Origin: Frankia sp. AgB32
Lineage (GTDB): Bacteria; Actinomycetota; Actinomycetes; Frankiales; Frankiaceae
Direction: 5' to 3'
DNA: 37,896 nt
Assembly (NCBI RefSeq): GCF_023243045.1
Contig: NZ_JALKFX010000088.1
Coordinates: forward strand, 1 to 37,896
Shown: piece by piece, positions 28,351-36,642 of the stretch
How the letters are laid out: each line of letters begins with the position of its first letter
Numbering within the stretch: the first letter of the stretch is position 1
Notes under the pieces: model-generated
Database searches by the model: none
What the model was told of the DNA's origin: nothing
The model's input: only the letters and a program-made list of their open reading frames with translations
Translations under genes and position numbers: made by a program

Positions 28351-29507
28351 GGTGTCTCCTGGTTTCCGGCCTGGCCGGGTGTGCGGCCCGGGCCCACCGC
28401 CGGGGCCGGCGACGGGGATGCCGAACGGTCCGCGGCTGGCTGCCCGGCCTCCACGCCGTTGTCACCGACCGTCCCGGCCCGCCCGGCCCGGGACGCGCCG
28501 TGGCGGGGCAACCGGGAACCGGACGCCGACCCCGCACCGGCGGACGTGCCCGGCGCGGGCATACCCGCACCGCCGCGGCCCCGCCCGACACCGCGCTCCC
28601 GCGCGCCGGCGGACCCCCGGGCCGGGCCGGAGCCGTCGGCCGAAGCGGCGGCGTCGCTTCCGATGTCACCGTGGTGCCACGCGCGCACGACCCGGACCGC
28701 GTCCGCCGCCGGCCGCACCGCGTGCACCCGCACGCCCCAGACCCCGGCGGCGGCCAGCATCGCCGTCGTCGCCTGGGTGGCGTCGTCACGCTCGTCGCTG
28801 GTCCGGCTCGCGCCCCGGCTGTCCGCGAGGACCGATCCCAGGAAGGACTTGCGGGACGTGCCCACGAGCAGCGGCCGGCCGAACCGCGCGAGCGCGTCGA
28901 GCTGCCGCAGCAGCGTCCAGTTGTGTTCCGCCTTCTTGGCGAACCCGATGCCCGGGTCGAGGATGACCCGGTCCTCGGCGATGCCGGCGGCGATCACGGC
29001 CTCCAGCCGCTCGCCGAGCTCCGCGACCACCTCCGCGACGACGTCGCCGTAGACCGCGCGGTGGGCCATGTCGATGCTCGGGCCACGGGCGTGCATGAGC
29101 ACGTAGTAGACCCCGCGGTCGGCGACCAGGGCCAGCAGGTCCGGGTCGTGGCCGCCGGAGACGTCGTTGACCAGGACCGCGCCGGCATCGACGGCGGCGG
29201 CCGCCACCGACACCCGGGTCGTGTCGACGCTGACCCGCACGCCGGCGGCCGCGAGCTCGGCAACGACCGGCAGCACCCGGCGCATCTCCTCCGAGGCGAC
29301 CACCCGGGACGCGCCCGGACGGGTCGACTCGCCGCCGACGTCGATCAGGTCGGCGCCCTCGTCGACCATCCGCAGCCCAGCCCGGACGGCATCGACCGGG
29401 TCGAGGAACGTCCCACCGTCGGAGAACGAGTCGGGCGTGACGTTGACGACTCCCATCACCTTGGTGAGCTGGCCGGCGCGCAGGAACTCGTCGGACGTCG
29501 GGCTCAC
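28347..29507 (-). CDS. folP: Dihydropteroate synthase FolP with a long disordered tail
   Basis: 386 aa. The TIM-barrel core (about 15-280) joins hydroxymethyl-dihydropterin pyrophosphate and p-aminobenzoate. Motifs in order: NVTPDSFSDGG (22-32), GGESTRPGA (58-66), SVDT (93-96), ND (114-115), DPGIGFAKK (184-192), GTSRKSF (216-222) and RVH (260-262). The loops needed for catalysis are intact. Residues 281-386 are an added Gly/Ala/Ser/Arg/Pro-rich tail, absent from typical FolP of about 280 aa; its role is unknown. The GTG start overlaps the stop of the GNAT gene (GTGA). Confidence 0.96.
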   Translation of the reverse strand: MSPTSDEFLRAGQLTKVMGVVNVTPDSFSDGGTFLDPVDAVRAGLRMVDEGADLIDVGGESTRPGASRVVASEEMRRVLPVVAELAAAGVRVSVDTTRVSVAAAAVDAGAVLVNDVSGGHDPDLLALVADRGVYYVLMHARGPSIDMAHRAVYGDVVAEVVAELGERLEAVIAAGIAEDRVILDPGIGFAKKAEHNWTLLRQLDALARFGRPLLVGTSRKSFLGSVLADSRGASRTSDERDDATQATTAMLAAAGVWGVRVHAVRPAADAVRVVRAWHHGDIGSDAAASADGSGPARGSAGARERGVGRGRGGAGMPAPGTSAGAGSASGSRLPRHGASRAGRAGTVGDNGVEAGQPAADRSASPSPAPAVGPGRTPGQAGNQETP

Positions 29508-30430
29508 GGGGTGTCCTCCGCGGCCGGCCGGGCCGCCCGCCGGCCCGGGCCCGGCACCGGTGCGGCCGGGGCGCGGCGGTAGGAGTAGCGGTAGACCGGC
29601 CGGAAGCCGAGTTCGGCGTACAGCCGCCTGGCCACGGTGCTGACCTCCTCAACCTGAAGGTAGGCGTGGGTGGCGCCGCGCGCCGCGGCCCACTGTCCGA
29701 GCGCGGCGAGGACCCGCCGGGCCGCGCCCTGGCCGCGGGCGGCGGGCAGCGTCGCCATGCTGTAGATACCCAGCCAACGGCCATCGAGGACACCGCGGCC
29801 CACCGCCGCCGGCACGCCGTCGACGGCCACCGTCACGTAGACGGCGGGCAGCCGCACCGCGTCGAGCACGGCGAGCGTGCCGGCCCGCTGCGCGCCGAAG
29901 GTGGCGAGCACCTGTTCCGCCACCCGCAGCCAGCCGTCCCCGGGGGCGGTCTCGGTGGCCGCGCCGATCGGCGGCGGGTCCGCGGCGCCGCCGCCGGCCG
30001 CCCCGGTCACCCCGCCGAGCGGTGCCGCGCAGACGTCGGTCGGCCCGGAGTCGTCGTAGCCGGCCGCGTCGAGGGCCGGGACGAGGCCCGCCGGCTGGCT
30101 GACGGGGGTGAGCTGGAAGGTGGGCGGCAGCCCCTCGGCGGCATAGAACGCGGCGACTGCGGCGAGCGCCGCGGGGACGTCGGGCACCTCGCCGTGCGCC
30201 CAGACGGAGTTGCCGCGCCGGGACGCGCCGGCCGACGCGCGCAGGGTCCAGCCGTGATGGTCGTGCAGGCGCAGCGGCGGCCAGGCCCGGTGTGCCGCGG
30301 CCTCGAGGTCACGAGCCAGCGCCGCGTCCGCGACGGACAGGCCGGCGCGGGGGGCGACGAGCGGGTCGGACGGTGGGAACGCCGCGCGGTCGCCGATCCG
30401 GCGGTCACCGATCTGGCGGTCACCGGTCAT
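29504..30430 (-). CDS. GNAT-family N-acetyltransferase, first gene of the folate operon
   Basis: 308 aa, ATG 30430. The C-terminal half (about 150-290) is a GNAT domain: YVTVAVDGVPAAVGRGVL, YSMATLPAARGQGAARRVL with the acetyl-CoA pyrophosphate loop, then THAYLQVEEVSTVARRLYAELGF and PVYRYSYR. The N-terminal half contains a degenerate second GNAT-like region (RRGNSVWAHGEVPDVPAAL). The first residues form a short repeat (GDRQI GDRRI GDR). The substrate is unknown. Its stop overlaps the folP start, so it is translated together with the folate genes. It replaces folE, which precedes folP in many actinobacteria. Confidence 0.92.
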   Translation of the reverse strand: MTGDRQIGDRRIGDRAAFPPSDPLVAPRAGLSVADAALARDLEAAAHRAWPPLRLHDHHGWTLRASAGASRRGNSVWAHGEVPDVPAALAAVAAFYAAEGLPPTFQLTPVSQPAGLVPALDAAGYDDSGPTDVCAAPLGGVTGAAGGGAADPPPIGAATETAPGDGWLRVAEQVLATFGAQRAGTLAVLDAVRLPAVYVTVAVDGVPAAVGRGVLDGRWLGIYSMATLPAARGQGAARRVLAALGQWAAARGATHAYLQVEEVSTVARRLYAELGFRPVYRYSYRRAPAAPVPGPGRRAARPAAEDTP

Positions 30431-31178
30431 GAGGCACCCCGGCGGACCCGTCCGCCTGCGCGCCCGCAGCGCGCCGAACAGGTCATGCGGAACTGCCCGG
30501 CCACATCAGCCACCGTGCCGAGGCTACCGACCGGATGGCGCCCATGGCCGGCGGCGTCACTCCTACCGGCGGTGGTGGTGTCTCCCCCGCCGCCGGCACC
30601 TATGACCGAATGTCAACATTTCGTACTTATTGCACTTCTGTTCCCGCCTGCCCAGCGGATCATCGCCGGGCGCCCAACTGCCGGCCGCGGTGTCGGCGGA
30701 CACGGCCGCCGGACTACGGCGGCAGGTGCACAAGCCTTTCCCGGTCCGGCGCGTTCAGGGCGGGAGATCGTTCGTCCGTGCACCGCGCGACCGGACACGA
30801 TGCACCGCAACGGTGGTCGCAAAAGACCCACGAAAGCAAGATCGATATCGGAAACCTCGATGAAACACCATGTGGAGCCACGGTGGCGACCACGTTGCCA
30901 GCCCGTCATCGTCACCCTGCGACGCGATCTCCCTTCTACTATCGATATTGAGGAATCCGGAACACCGGTCGGAACAACCAGTCAGCCCGACCGGAGTGAC
31001 CGGTTGGCGGCAGCGTCGCCGCCACGCGCTCGCCGGAGACGCCGGCCGCCCGCCGCCGACCCGAACGCCGCCACTGCCGCCGGCGTTCCCGTCCCGGTCC
31101 CGATCCCACCAGGGTCGAGTGGTCTCTTCGTGCGCTTCCCCGGGTCGACTCTCGCAGCGGACTGCACCCTTCGCTACG
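30431..31178. other. Gene-free divergent region between the folate operon and the TPR gene
   Basis: About 750 nt. Frames on both strands are Arg/Pro-rich and lack family features. A minus-strand TTGACA (30612-30617) has no matching -10 before the GNAT gene. A/T-richer patches occur near 30600-30660 and 30825-30960. It should hold the promoters of both flanking units. Confidence 0.45.
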
Positions 31179-31206
31179 TTGTCGACACGGTCACGGACCG
31201 TAGTGT
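31179..31206 (+). promoter_or_regulatory. Promoter with internal dyad upstream of the TPR gene
   Basis: TTGTCG (31179-31184), 16 nt, TAGTGT (31201-31206). The spacer holds a perfect 6-bp inverted repeat ACGGTC-ACG-GACCGT (31187-31201) reaching the first base of the -10. A protein bound there would block RNA polymerase, so this is a good operator candidate. The mRNA would have a leader of about 17 nt with a purine-rich Shine-Dalgarno (GGAAGGAAGG). Confidence 0.5.
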
Positions 31207-31229
31207 TATCGGAAGGAAGGACGCGCGGC

Positions 31230-32777
31230 ATGCCGCAGTCGAGCGGACCCCCGCCGGACCGTGGACCCCACCACGGTTCCCCGGGTCCGAACGGTCGATC
31301 CGGCCCGCCAGCAGTCCGGCGAGCGTCCAACGAGTCGATAAGCATCCCCCCGGCCCGGACCCCGCCGGACGACCGCCCCGAGGACTACCCCACCGAGCCG
31401 CCCACCCAGCCGCCCCTGGACTGCTGCGGCCTTGGCCCCGTCAGCTCCCCGACCGCCAACCTGCTGTGGGCCGCGGGCGGCCTCGCGGACCTGACCCGAC
31501 TGGCCCTCCTGCGGCCGCGGGCACCGTTCGCGGGGCCCGAGTTCCAGGCGATCGGGCCGGCGGGCGGACCATGGCGGCCAGCCGCGACGCAGCCCAACCC
31601 CTCGTGTGCCGCCCCCGCGGGCCAGGCCGCCCGCTGGCTGACGCTGCTGGCCGACAGGACCGCGTTCGCCCCGCTCACCACCCCTGGTCCGCCGACCGGG
31701 CAGGGCGCGGGAGACCCTGCCGGCCGGTCGGAGCGCCGGCCCGCCGGGGTCGCGGTGATGTCCGCGCTCCTCGCCGAGGGCCAGATCATGGAGGTCTCCG
31801 ACGTCCTCGCGGCGAGCCCGGTCCAGCTCGCGTTGGAACGCGCCGAGGACATGCTCGGGGACCTGCTCGACGCGCACGAACGGACCCCGCCCGCGCACAT
31901 CCTCGCCCAGACCGCCCGGCTTCGCCGCGGCCTGGAGCGGCTCGGTCGGCGTTCGGTTCCGGGTGCCGACGTCCATCGGCGGGACGTGCTGGCCGGCCAG
32001 GTGGCCGTGCTCGGCGGCGACGCGGCCTTCAAGCTCGGCGACCTCGCCACGGCCCGCTCGCTGACGGCCCTCGGCTACCAGACCGGCCGGCAGGCCGGAG
32101 AGGGGCCGCTGCGCGGCTCCGCCCGGGAGGTCGCCGCCGTCAACGAGTTCTACGCCGAGCGACCCGACGAGGCCCTGCGCCTCGCCCAGGACGGGCTGGT
32201 CCACGCCGGCGACGGGCCGGTGCGGGCCCGGCTGGTCTGCCAGGTGGCCCGCGCGCTCGCCGCCCTCGGCGACGTGCGCGGCGCGGCCCAGGCCCTGGAC
32301 GAGGCGTACGACCTGGCCGATCTGATCCCGCCGGACCAGTGGGGGCGGCCGGGGCTGGGCTTCGACACCTTCCACCCGGTCGAGGTGTCCTACCACGCCA
32401 CCACCGCGATGTGCCTGCTCGGGCGGCTGCGGGCCGCCGAGGAACACGCGGAGCTCGCGCTGCCGAAGCTCGACGCGATGGACGTCCCGGGCTTCCGCTC
32501 GGTGATCCGGCTCGACCTCGCGCTCGCGCTGGCCCGCCAGGGCCGGCTCGAACTCGACCGGGTCTGCGCGCTGGCCACCGAGGCCATCACGATCTCCTGG
32601 GGCCGGACGGTCACGTCCGTGTCCAGGCGGGCCGATCAGGTGCTGACCGCCACCGGGGCACACAGCGAGGTGCGCGCGGTCCGCGAACTCGCCCTGCTGG
32701 TCCGGGAGTGGCAGCGGTCCGCGGTGGACCAGCGTCCCGCACCCGGCGCCGTCACGGCGCCGAACCTGTCCGTCTGA
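31230..32777 (+). CDS. TPR-like helical-repeat protein, regulator-like
   Basis: 515 aa, ATG 31230 with GGAAGGAAGG 9 nt upstream; a longer open frame upstream is low-complexity and crosses the promoter. Residues 1-65 are Pro-rich and disordered. From about 240 there is a series of helical pairs of TPR type (FKLGDLATARSLTALGYQTG, DEALRLAQDGLVHAGDGP, ALGDVRGAAQALDEAYDLAD, LLGRLRAAEEHAELALPK). The order resembles the C-terminal part of actinobacterial XRE/TPR (NsdA-like) regulators, but no helix-turn-helix is visible, so DNA binding is doubtful. The end overlaps the convergent PAP2 gene by 26 nt. Confidence 0.85.
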   Translation: MPQSSGPPPDRGPHHGSPGPNGRSGPPAVRRASNESISIPPARTPPDDRPEDYPTEPPTQPPLDCCGLGPVSSPTANLLWAAGGLADLTRLALLRPRAPFAGPEFQAIGPAGGPWRPAATQPNPSCAAPAGQAARWLTLLADRTAFAPLTTPGPPTGQGAGDPAGRSERRPAGVAVMSALLAEGQIMEVSDVLAASPVQLALERAEDMLGDLLDAHERTPPAHILAQTARLRRGLERLGRRSVPGADVHRRDVLAGQVAVLGGDAAFKLGDLATARSLTALGYQTGRQAGEGPLRGSAREVAAVNEFYAERPDEALRLAQDGLVHAGDGPVRARLVCQVARALAALGDVRGAAQALDEAYDLADLIPPDQWGRPGLGFDTFHPVEVSYHATTAMCLLGRLRAAEEHAELALPKLDAMDVPGFRSVIRLDLALALARQGRLELDRVCALATEAITISWGRTVTSVSRRADQVLTATGAHSEVRAVRELALLVREWQRSAVDQRPAPGAVTAPNLSV

Positions 32778-33543
32778 CGCGGTCCTCCCCGGCCGGCCCG
32801 CCGGGCGGCGGCCGCGCGCGGCCGTGTGCCGACGAGCCGTCCGAGGGCCGCACGGCCCACGGACGCAGCAGGGCCGCCAGGCCCAGCCCCCAGGCAAGGC
32901 CCAGCAGGTAGCCGCCGAGGACGTCCGAGAGGTAGTGCAGGCCCAGCCCGAGGCGCGCGAATCCGGTTGCCACGACCACCACCGCCGCCCCGGACCACCA
33001 GAGCGCCCCCGGTCGGCGCCCGGTGACCGATCCGACGGCGACGAGCAGGGCGACCGCCGCGACCATGACGCCGACCGCGTGCCCGGAGGGGAAGCTGTAC
33101 CCGGTGGCGTGGGCCACCGGATCGACCGGCGCGGGCCTCGGCCGGGCGAGCAGCTCCTTGCAGCCGCGGGCCAGCAGCCCGCCGAGCTCGACGGTCACCA
33201 GCACGTACAGGGCCAGCCGGCGGGTCGACGCCGGGTCGGCAGCGCCCGCGCGCCGCGACCACCACCACAGCCAGCCGGCGCCGAGCACCGCGATCACCCG
33301 GAACACCGTCGGATGGAACACCTCGCTGATCCGCGACAGCGCCGCCACCGCTGTCCCCCGCGGGGCCATCCACCGCGCGAGAACGTCCGCGACATGACCG
33401 TCAGTTCTGACGACCGGGGACCACCCGACCGCGACCAGGGCCGCGAGCGTCGCGAAGGCCACGGCGGCGACAGCGGCGCCGACAGCGATGCCGCCCTTGA
33501 CGACGCGGCGGACGCCGCGGTCCTCCGCGGTCATCTCCGCCAC
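32752..33543 (-). CDS. PAP2-family membrane phosphatase
   Basis: 263 aa from GTG 33543 (GGGAG 5 nt upstream); the ATG at 33534 is the alternative. About six membrane segments. The three PAP2 motifs are complete: KELLARPRP (KX6RP), FPSGHAVG (PSGH) and ARLGLGLHYLSD (RX5HX3D). Such enzymes dephosphorylate lipid phosphates (phosphatidate, undecaprenyl pyrophosphate or polyprenyl phosphates), with the active site facing outward. The C-terminal 40 residues are basic and Gly/Pro-rich. It is divergent from the ParA-like gene and overlaps the TPR gene end by 26 nt. Confidence 0.94.
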   Translation of the reverse strand: MAEMTAEDRGVRRVVKGGIAVGAAVAAVAFATLAALVAVGWSPVVRTDGHVADVLARWMAPRGTAVAALSRISEVFHPTVFRVIAVLGAGWLWWWSRRAGAADPASTRRLALYVLVTVELGGLLARGCKELLARPRPAPVDPVAHATGYSFPSGHAVGVMVAAVALLVAVGSVTGRRPGALWWSGAAVVVVATGFARLGLGLHYLSDVLGGYLLGLAWGLGLAALLRPWAVRPSDGSSAHGRARPPPGGPAGEDRVRRTGSAP

Positions 33544-33833
33544 CGCCTCTCCCGTCCGCCACGCGGTTCCCGACGTGTCGCCGTCGGCGGCGTACCCGGA
33601 CGGGCAGGCCTTATATCGGGTGCCGGGCCTGGCCGTCAGCGTTTTGGCGAGCCGGGCCGTGCGGCCCGTGGGGACGCATGTCATTCTGGTCGGACCCGCC
33701 GGACCGGTTCGGCGGGCCGCGTCCCGGCCTCGGCCGGTCCGGCCACCGGGTGACAATCGGAGGCCGGCCGTCGTGCACGGTTGTTCAGTTCGTCCGGTCC
33801 CAGGGCCCGGGCGCCTGACCGGAGGGGAGACCC

Positions 33834-36617
33834 TTGGACATCGCGGAGGTAGGTCCCGCGTCGGGAGATCCGTCCCGCGATTCCGCCATGTCCCCCTGGT
33901 CCCTGTCCGCTCCATCGCCGACGGCCGACCAGCCGCACCCGCCCCGCCGCGGAGCCGGCGCCGGCGCGGACGCCATCAGCGTCGACGACGTCCGGGTGGA
34001 TGCGCCCTACCCGCAGCCCGGCCCCGGGCCGGACTCGTGGCAGGTCGACCGGCCGCCCACCGGCGGCTCGTCGGGTGCGCACCGCGGCAGCGGCCCCGGC
34101 TGGTCCGTCGACGGCGTCCCGCGTCACGGCGAACCGAACGGCGGCGAACCGAACGGCGGCGAACCGATGCCGACCGGCGGCGCCCACGACCCGTTCGGCA
34201 CCGCGCGGCCGAACCAGCGGACATATCAGGCGCCCGACCGGCCAGCCCAACCCCAGGCGGCCGCGTCCCCCGGAACCTCGGCGTTGCGGGGGTTCCCCGC
34301 GCAGGACGGTGCTCTGCCGACGCACCAGGCCGCCGCCCCGACCGCGCTGGCGGCCGAGTCCGCGCAGTGGCACCCGCAGGACGTCCCACCCGCGGCGGGG
34401 GCCGCCCGCCCGCCGATCTCCTCGGACACCTGGCCGTCGATCCGCCAGCCGGAACTGCCGCCGGCGCCGCCGGCCGCGCCCAGCCCGGGCAGCGGCCACG
34501 GCCGGATGTTGCCCATCGAGACGCGCACCTTCGATCCGCTGCTGGACCAGTACCCGCTCCGCTCCCATCCCGGGTTCGGCCAGGCCTACCCGCCGCCGGC
34601 CGAGACCAGCGCACCCGAGCAGACCAGGGCCTGGTCGGTCGATTCCTACGCCGGGCCCGCGCCCGGGAGGCCAGCCGGCCCCGCCGCGGCTGGCCACTTC
34701 CCGCCGCCACCGCACATCCCGCCGCCACCGCACATCCCGCCGCCACCGCACTTCCCGCCGCCGACCGAGGCGCTGCGGGCCGGCGATCTGCCGGCGCCCC
34801 ACGAACGGCGGTCTGAGCCCGGGTCGGCGCCGCGGGCCGTGGATTCGCCGTCAACCATGGGGATGCCCGCGCCGTGGACCGGACCCAGCCGGCCGTCGGG
34901 CCCCCCGGGGCCCTACGACGATCACCTTCCATCGACGGAGTACCCCGCGCCGCCCCCGCCGCCTGGCAGCGTCACCGGTGCCCTGAACCTCGGCAACCCA
35001 CCGTCCGGGCCCGCTCGCACGGTGGGCCGCATCCCGTCGTGGCTGCGCGACCCGGCGCCGCGTCCTGCCGACCACCAGCCCGGCGCGGCCGGCCCGCCGC
35101 CGGCCCGACACCGCCGGGTCGTCCCGCACGATCTGCTCGGCGCGCCGCGGTCCGGGGGATCGGCCGGTCTCGACGCAGCGTGGTATCCCGCGCCGGACCG
35201 CCCCGCTTCGCCGCCGGGACCGCCGTCCGACGGGCCGATGCCCCCCGGCCCCGCTGGCTGGCAGGGTGGCGATGGCCCCGACGCCTTTTCCGGCAACGGC
35301 GAGCCGCCTCGGGGACCCGCCGCGGCTGACCGTCGCCGCGGCGAGCATTTCCCGTCGGTCGCCGCCGAACGGCCGCCGGACTGGCCGCAGTCGTCGGCCG
35401 CCGGCCAGGCGGAGCAGACCCGCGGCCGGCGGCCGACGCACGCCGCCCGGCAGGGCGGGCCAGCGCCGGGCTACTCGCCCTACCCGGACGACCGGCCCGC
35501 CGTGGCCGATCTCGGAGCGCACCGCCAGCCGCCGGCCAGCCCGTACCGGGAGGCCGACGACCTCGTCGATCCGACCGCCCGGCACGGCATCGCGGCAGCC
35601 CGCCCGGCCGTCCCGGGAGCGGGCCGCGCCGACGCGGACGCGGCGGACCGACCCCCGGCTCCGCGCCGGGACCAGCGTGATCCCCGCGCGGGTCTGCTCC
35701 CCAGCGCGCTGCTGCCGCCACCGCCGCCGACGTCATCGCGCGGCTGGCGCAAGCTCGTGTACCAGGTCTCCGCCGGCGCGGTGAACCCCGGGCCGTCCCC
35801 GGACGAGGTCCGTGACCAGCGGCTGGTCTCCCGGATCCGCACCCCGCTGCTGGACTGCCATCGGATCGCGGTGATGTCGCTCAAGGGCGGCGTCGGCAAG
35901 ACCACGACCACCGTCGCGATCGGTTCGACGCTGGCGAGCCTGCGCGGCGACCGGGTCGTGGCGATCGACGCGAACCCGGACCGCGGCACCCTGGGGTCCA
36001 AGGTGCCGCGCACGTCTGACCACACCGTGCGGGAACTGCTGGAGGATGCTCCCCGGCTGCAACGCTATGTGGACGTCCGCAAGTACCTGTCGCAGGCCGA
36101 CTCGCGGCTGGAGGTGCTGGCCTCGGCCAACGACCCGGAGCTGTCCGACTCGTTCGGCGACGCCGAGTACCGCGCCGTGGACGATCTTCTCCAGCGGCAC
36201 TACTCGATCCTGCTGACCGACTGCGGCACCGGGATCCGGCGCAGCGCGATGCACGGCGTGCTGGAAACCGTCGACACCCTGGTGATCGTCAGTAGCGCGA
36301 CCGAGGACGGCGGGTCCAGCGCGAGCGCGACCCTGGACTGGCTCGACGCCCATGGCTACGCCGACCTGGTCCGCGAGGCCGTCGCGGTGATCTCGATGTT
36401 CCCCGCGCAGGTGGAACGGGCCGAGGTCGACACGCTCGCCGGCCACTTCGAGGCCCGCTCCCGGCGGGTGGTGCGCGTGCCGTACGACCCGCACCTGGCC
36501 GACGGCGGCCGCATCGTGCTGTCGGACCTCAAGCGGGAGACCCGAGACGCCTACCGGGAGATCGCCGGGGCCGTCGCGGAGCGGTTCGGCCAGGAACGCG
36601 GCGGCAGGGCGCGCTGA
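33834..36617 (+). CDS. ParA/MinD-type ATPase with a very long disordered N-terminus (EspI-like)
   Basis: 927 aa, TTG start with GGAGGGGAG just upstream. Residues 1 to about 640 are Pro/Ala/Gly-rich and disordered, with two short repeat arrays (GEPNG and PPPPHI). The ATPase domain begins near 660: deviant Walker A KGGVGKTT (684-691), then VVAIDANPDRGTLG, LLTDCGTG (Walker B region) and VIVSSATEDGG. The architecture matches the MinD-like ATPases of actinobacterial ESX/type VII loci (EspI) and related stand-alone copies. No EccC, EsxA or PE/PPE gene is near, so a type VII role cannot be claimed. It may act in protein positioning or polar localisation. Confidence 0.92.
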   Translation: MDIAEVGPASGDPSRDSAMSPWSLSAPSPTADQPHPPRRGAGAGADAISVDDVRVDAPYPQPGPGPDSWQVDRPPTGGSSGAHRGSGPGWSVDGVPRHGEPNGGEPNGGEPMPTGGAHDPFGTARPNQRTYQAPDRPAQPQAAASPGTSALRGFPAQDGALPTHQAAAPTALAAESAQWHPQDVPPAAGAARPPISSDTWPSIRQPELPPAPPAAPSPGSGHGRMLPIETRTFDPLLDQYPLRSHPGFGQAYPPPAETSAPEQTRAWSVDSYAGPAPGRPAGPAAAGHFPPPPHIPPPPHIPPPPHFPPPTEALRAGDLPAPHERRSEPGSAPRAVDSPSTMGMPAPWTGPSRPSGPPGPYDDHLPSTEYPAPPPPPGSVTGALNLGNPPSGPARTVGRIPSWLRDPAPRPADHQPGAAGPPPARHRRVVPHDLLGAPRSGGSAGLDAAWYPAPDRPASPPGPPSDGPMPPGPAGWQGGDGPDAFSGNGEPPRGPAAADRRRGEHFPSVAAERPPDWPQSSAAGQAEQTRGRRPTHAARQGGPAPGYSPYPDDRPAVADLGAHRQPPASPYREADDLVDPTARHGIAAARPAVPGAGRADADAADRPPAPRRDQRDPRAGLLPSALLPPPPPTSSRGWRKLVYQVSAGAVNPGPSPDEVRDQRLVSRIRTPLLDCHRIAVMSLKGGVGKTTTTVAIGSTLASLRGDRVVAIDANPDRGTLGSKVPRTSDHTVRELLEDAPRLQRYVDVRKYLSQADSRLEVLASANDPELSDSFGDAEYRAVDDLLQRHYSILLTDCGTGIRRSAMHGVLETVDTLVIVSSATEDGGSSASATLDWLDAHGYADLVREAVAVISMFPAQVERAEVDTLAGHFEARSRRVVRVPYDPHLADGGRIVLSDLKRETRDAYREIAGAVAERFGQERGGRAR
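34128..34166 (+). repeat. 15-bp tandem repeat in the ParA-like gene
   Basis: GGCGAACCGAACGGC at 34128 and 34143, followed by the first 9 bases of a third copy (34158-34166); it codes for GEPNG repeats in the disordered region. Confidence 0.85.
34701..34754 (+). repeat. Three 18-bp tandem repeats in the ParA-like gene
   Basis: CCGCCGCCACCGCACATC at 34701 and 34719, and a third copy at 34737 with one change (CTTC at the end), coding for PPPPHI/PPPPHF. Likely replication slippage in a disordered proline-rich linker. Confidence 0.88.
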
Positions 36618-36642
36618 GCGCGCCCGGGTCGGTCAGCGCGCC
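36608..36642. terminator. Bidirectional terminator formed by two facing stop codons
   Basis: GGCGCGCTGA (36608-36617) is the perfect inverse complement of TCAGCGCGCC (36633-36642), with a 15-nt loop. Each arm is the last codons of one gene (Ala-Arg-stop on both strands), so one hairpin can end both convergent transcripts. Confidence 0.65.

Noticed and set aside
30612-30617. Perfect minus-strand TTGACA upstream of the folate operon
   Set aside because: No TANNNT at 16-19 nt downstream; I cannot make it a promoter.
29666-32911. 1081-codon plus-strand open frame
   Set aside because: It runs antisense through the GNAT gene, the intergenic region and out of frame through the TPR gene; no domain and no plausible start.
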